This document shows positions 61,574 through 64,000 of a stretch of DNA of 64,000 nucleotides, piece after piece. A program made the translations under genes and the position numbers. The stretch comes from Williamsia soli (GTDB taxonomy: Bacteria; Actinomycetota; Actinomycetes; Mycobacteriales; Mycobacteriaceae): NCBI RefSeq assembly GCF_017377795.1, contig NZ_JAFRDR010000016.1, forward strand, positions 18,563 to 82,562, written 5' to 3'. The first letter of the stretch is position 1. Every line of letters starts with the position of its first letter. The notes under the pieces were generated by a model. It was not told the origin of the DNA. It saw only the letters and a list, made by a program, of their open reading frames with translations, and made no database searches.

Positions 61574-62479
61574 ATGAACTTGCGTGACCTTGAGATCTTT
61601 TTTGCTGTGGCCGACGAGCTTCATTTCGGTCGCGCAGCCGAGTCGCTCCGGCTGAGTCAGGCAAGCGTCAGCGAGGCCGTGGCGCGGTTAGAACGTGCCT
61701 TGGGCGCACCGCTCTTCTACAGAACCACGCGCAAGGTGGCCATCACCGAGTTCGGTTTCAGGGTGCTCGCGACCACACGACCGGCGTACACGAACCTCTA
61801 TGAGGCGTACGGGCGCGCGGTTGCGGACGGGCGACACCGGGGAGAGATCCGTTTGGGTCACACACCCGAGCTCGGACAAGCGATGCTGCCTGGGCTGGTC
61901 CGGATGGGCGAGCAGACGGGTAGCAACACACCACCGCCATGGCGACCGTTCACCATGCACACCCGCGAACAGGTCGTGGCACTCCAAGCGGGCACGATCG
62001 ACATAGGCCTGTGTTGGGAACCGTCGGTCGGTGATCAGGTGACCCGGCTCGTATTGGCAGCTTCGCCCTTGGTCGCGATCATCCGCGACGACGATCCGCT
62101 GGCCGAGGACTCTTCTCCGATCGCATTGGCGGAGCTGACCGGCCGGCAGCTCGTGGTCTCACCGCGTTCAGAGAATCCGGCGGCCTTCGCGCGTATAGGG
62201 CACGGGTTCAGGAAGGCTGGAATCGACCCGGACACCATCACCGAGGTCAACCACTACGACAGTGTGTCCGTCCACGTCGCGCAAGGCTACGGCGTGGGTA
62301 TCCATCCCGTGGTCGCTGTGGGTCTGAATCGTTTCCCCAACTTGGTGTTTCGGACGGTGTCCGACGACGATGTCGCGTTGAATGTGTGCGCAATCGTCAT
62401 GACTGCCACCGCGACCTCGGAGACCACTCGGATGCTCGATGCACTGCGGTCGGTGGCGTCGCGGGTCGTTGGTTTGTAA
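61574..62479 (+). CDS. LysR-family transcriptional regulator
   Basis: A 301-residue LysR protein: helix-turn-helix in residues 5-40 (HFGRAAESLRLSQASVSEAV), then RTTRKVAITEFGFRVL and an effector-binding domain. The wording is of the general BenM/CbbR-like group. It reads in the same direction as the NTF2-like/VOC/cupin/aldolase genes and sits directly before the second repeat copy, so it may control both modules. About 150 bp upstream (61423-61573) hold no gene I can see. ATG at 61574 has a poor ribosome site. Confidence 0.88.
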   Translation: MNLRDLEIFFAVADELHFGRAAESLRLSQASVSEAVARLERALGAPLFYRTTRKVAITEFGFRVLATTRPAYTNLYEAYGRAVADGRHRGEIRLGHTPELGQAMLPGLVRMGEQTGSNTPPPWRPFTMHTREQVVALQAGTIDIGLCWEPSVGDQVTRLVLAASPLVAIIRDDDPLAEDSSPIALAELTGRQLVVSPRSENPAAFARIGHGFRKAGIDPDTITEVNHYDSVSVHVAQGYGVGIHPVVAVGLNRFPNLVFRTVSDDDVALNVCAIVMTATATSETTRMLDALRSVASRVVGL

Positions 62480-62612
62480 GGTTCGCGCGATTGATTGGCC
62501 CTGCCGATCAATTGTTGGTGGGTTGGCCGTTGATGTGGGGGTGGCTGGGGCTTCATCATCGGTAGGACGGGCTCGCTTCCGCGGGTGTGTTCTCCGTAGA
62601 TGTAGGTGGTCA

Positions 62613-63083
62613 ATGATGATCTCTAGTCAGGCTGTCCATGATGTGCTGGCGGCGTTTTGGTTCGATGTTGATCATCGTGACGGTGTGGGGGCGCACCTGT
62701 TTTTCGTCGCTGATGGGGAGTTGGCGTTCGAGTCTGCGCGGTTTCGTGGTCGGGATGAGATCAGGGCTGTGTATGCGGACAGGGTTGCTCGTGGGCCGCG
62801 TGTGAGTCGGCATGTGATGAGCAATGTTCATGTGGTTTCTCGTGAAGACGACTCCGTCGAAGTGGTGTCGTCGGTGTGTCTGTATGCGCAGGATGGTCAT
62901 GCTCCTGGGTCGCGGGTGATTCCGGTGGGTGTGTCAGATGTCTTTGATCAGTTGGTGTCCACGTCGGATGGTTTGTTGATCGTGAGTCGGTCGATTGTGA
63001 ATCAGTTCGTGAGTTCGGATGCTGAGTTCGCGGTGCCAATGCAGGCCCGTGTCGCCAATGTCAGTGAAAGGTTAGAACGATGA
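62613..63083 (+). CDS. SnoaL/NTF2-like protein (repeat copy 2)
   Basis: Second copy of the 58435 gene, 156 residues, differing by one base (Ser for Gly near residue 5). All other features, including the 4-bp overlap with the following VOC gene, are the same. Its leader differs from copy 1 at two bases. Confidence 0.8.
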   Translation: MMISSQAVHDVLAAFWFDVDHRDGVGAHLFFVADGELAFESARFRGRDEIRAVYADRVARGPRVSRHVMSNVHVVSREDDSVEVVSSVCLYAQDGHAPGSRVIPVGVSDVFDQLVSTSDGLLIVSRSIVNQFVSSDAEFAVPMQARVANVSERLER

Positions 63084-63988
63084 TTACCCGTGTTTCTTCG
63101 GTCACGTATGAGGTGCCCGATGTTGAGGCCTCGATTGGTTTTTATGAGCGTCATGTTGGGCTCACTGTGACCGAACGTATCGGTGCGAGTGTGTATTTGA
63201 GGGCCAAGTCTTCCCATCATGATTTGGTGTTGGTGGCTTCGGACAGTGCTGAGTGTGTGTTGCATTCGTTGAACTTCGAGTCCGACGATGTCGCTGCGGA
63301 TGTGGAGCGTGCGGTCGGTGCGGGGTCGAAAGATCTCGGGGTGGTCGAGCACGGCGGGGTTGAGGTTGCGCATCTGCTCGAGGCTCCTGGTGGGTTCGGG
63401 TTTCGTATTCATTCGACGGTGGAGCAGGTGCAGGCTGCGCCTGAGTCGAATTTGGCTCAGCCGATGCACTTTTCGCATTTCAATATCGGTGTGCCAGATG
63501 CTGCCGGCGCGATTGCGTTCTTCGTTGATGGTTTGGGGTTGCGTAATTCGGATTGGATCGGTAGCGCCGAGAATCCGATGATCGGTTGGTTGCATTGTCC
63601 GGTTGATGGGGCTTTGCATCATGGGGTTGCGGTCCTGCAGACCGAGGATGTTCGGTTGCATCATATTTCGTATGAGTATGAAAACGCGGCCGAGATCATT
63701 GATCGTGTTGACGATTATGTGGATGACTCGCATTTTCTGGTGTGGGGCATGGGCCGGCACGGCACGGGTGGCAGCATCTTCGCCTATATCGAGGATGTGT
63801 CGGGCGTGATGGTCGAGTTGGGGACCGGGATGATCCGGATCGGTGCCGATCCGCGGTGGGATGGGCCCAAGGTGTGGGCGCCGGATGATCCGCGTGGTGT
63901 CGATGAATGGGGTTCGAGTGTTCCTGAGGCGTGGATGGGAAAGCGAACCGCAGTGGCCACTCCTTCGACCTTGGTGAGCAAAGCATGA
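63080..63988 (+). CDS. Two-domain extradiol dioxygenase-like VOC protein (copy 2)
   Basis: Second copy of the 58902 gene, 302 residues and identical, with the same His133, His195 and Glu246 iron ligands. Being identical at the DNA level suggests very recent duplication, ongoing gene conversion or an assembly duplication. Confidence 0.9.
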   Translation: MITRVSSVTYEVPDVEASIGFYERHVGLTVTERIGASVYLRAKSSHHDLVLVASDSAECVLHSLNFESDDVAADVERAVGAGSKDLGVVEHGGVEVAHLLEAPGGFGFRIHSTVEQVQAAPESNLAQPMHFSHFNIGVPDAAGAIAFFVDGLGLRNSDWIGSAENPMIGWLHCPVDGALHHGVAVLQTEDVRLHHISYEYENAAEIIDRVDDYVDDSHFLVWGMGRHGTGGSIFAYIEDVSGVMVELGTGMIRIGADPRWDGPKVWAPDDPRGVDEWGSSVPEAWMGKRTAVATPSTLVSKA

Positions 63989-64000
63989 ACACACAGAACG
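63985..64000 (+). CDS. Start of a second cupin gene (cut by the window end)
   Basis: The last 16 bases match the first 16 of the cupin gene at 59807, overlapping the VOC stop in the same way. Only five codons are visible, so nothing can be said about the rest. Confidence 0.5.

Larger units (their letters stand above)
62489..64000. repeat. Long direct repeat, copy 2 (continues past the window)
   Basis: Second copy of 58311-59822. Begins 10 bp after the LysR stop; the sequence left of GATTGATTGG diverges from copy 1 except for a few bases. Still identical to copy 1 at the last base of the window, so its true right end and whether the cupin and later genes are also duplicated cannot be seen. 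Confidence 0.95.

Overview
The window reads as chromosomal or large-plasmid DNA of a high-GC actinomycete, most likely a member of the Mycobacteriales such as Gordonia or Rhodococcus. This is inferred from the GC-rich codons, frequent GTG and TTG starts, a mycofactocin-type short-chain dehydrogenase, and lipoprotein binding proteins paired with fused LivH-LivM permeases. It is an accessory catabolic region, with no ribosomal or core-metabolism genes and no tRNA that I could see. Almost every gene suits uptake, ring hydroxylation, ring cleavage or CoA-type oxidation of an aromatic or branched organic acid.

Layout. (1) 1-8418: a dihydrodiol-dehydrogenase-like Gfo/Idh/MocA protein, a Rieske oxygenase, a PEP mutase/isocitrate lyase-family enzyme, and a branched-chain-amino-acid-type ABC importer whose two permeases and first ATPase are one polypeptide. 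(2) 8464-13871: a divergent FadR-type GntR regulator and an operon of amidohydrolase, two-domain VOC (extradiol dioxygenase-like) protein, FAD hydroxylase and FAH-family hydrolase. (3) 14086-17356: a DapA-family enzyme followed by a small unknown gene, a divergent LysR, and a mycofactocin-coupled dehydrogenase. (4) 17377-19138: an IS21-family remnant with intact ends and a 6-bp target duplication, lying inside a broken reading frame. (5) 19207-25306: membrane proteins, a nitroreductase/HxlR pair, a TetR/MFS efflux pair and a BASS-family transporter. (6) 25349-31374: an acyl-CoA dehydrogenase, a fused indolepyruvate ferredoxin oxidoreductase and a PucR-type regulator. (7) 31438-47155: FAD hydroxylase and TetR, then a 12.7-kb run of two NTF2-like proteins, VOC, quinone-oxidoreductase-like MDR, amidohydrolase, FAH hydrolase, SDR, both subunits of an acyl-CoA carboxylase, an AtuA-family protein and two crotonases. 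(8) 47446-58156: two near-duplicate binding proteins around a VOC/FAD hydroxylase/YceI set and a TetR, then LivHM fusion, LivG and LivF. (9) 58311-64000: an NTF2-like/VOC pair, cupin, HpcH-type aldolase and LysR, after which the NTF2-like/VOC pair begins again almost identically (offset 4178 bp) and runs off the window.

Regions 7 and 8 appear to be one regulon. A TetR-type palindrome, TGACT-N3-AGTCA, recurs at six intergenic sites. At three of them it covers the -35 element of a promoter with identical geometry (TTGACT, 17 bp, TAnnnT). The gene content combines phenol hydroxylation and ring cleavage with carboxylation of a branched acyl-CoA as in acyclic terpene or leucine breakdown. My working hypothesis is catabolism of a compound with both an aromatic ring and a branched or isoprenoid-like chain. 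The substrate cannot be read from sequence.
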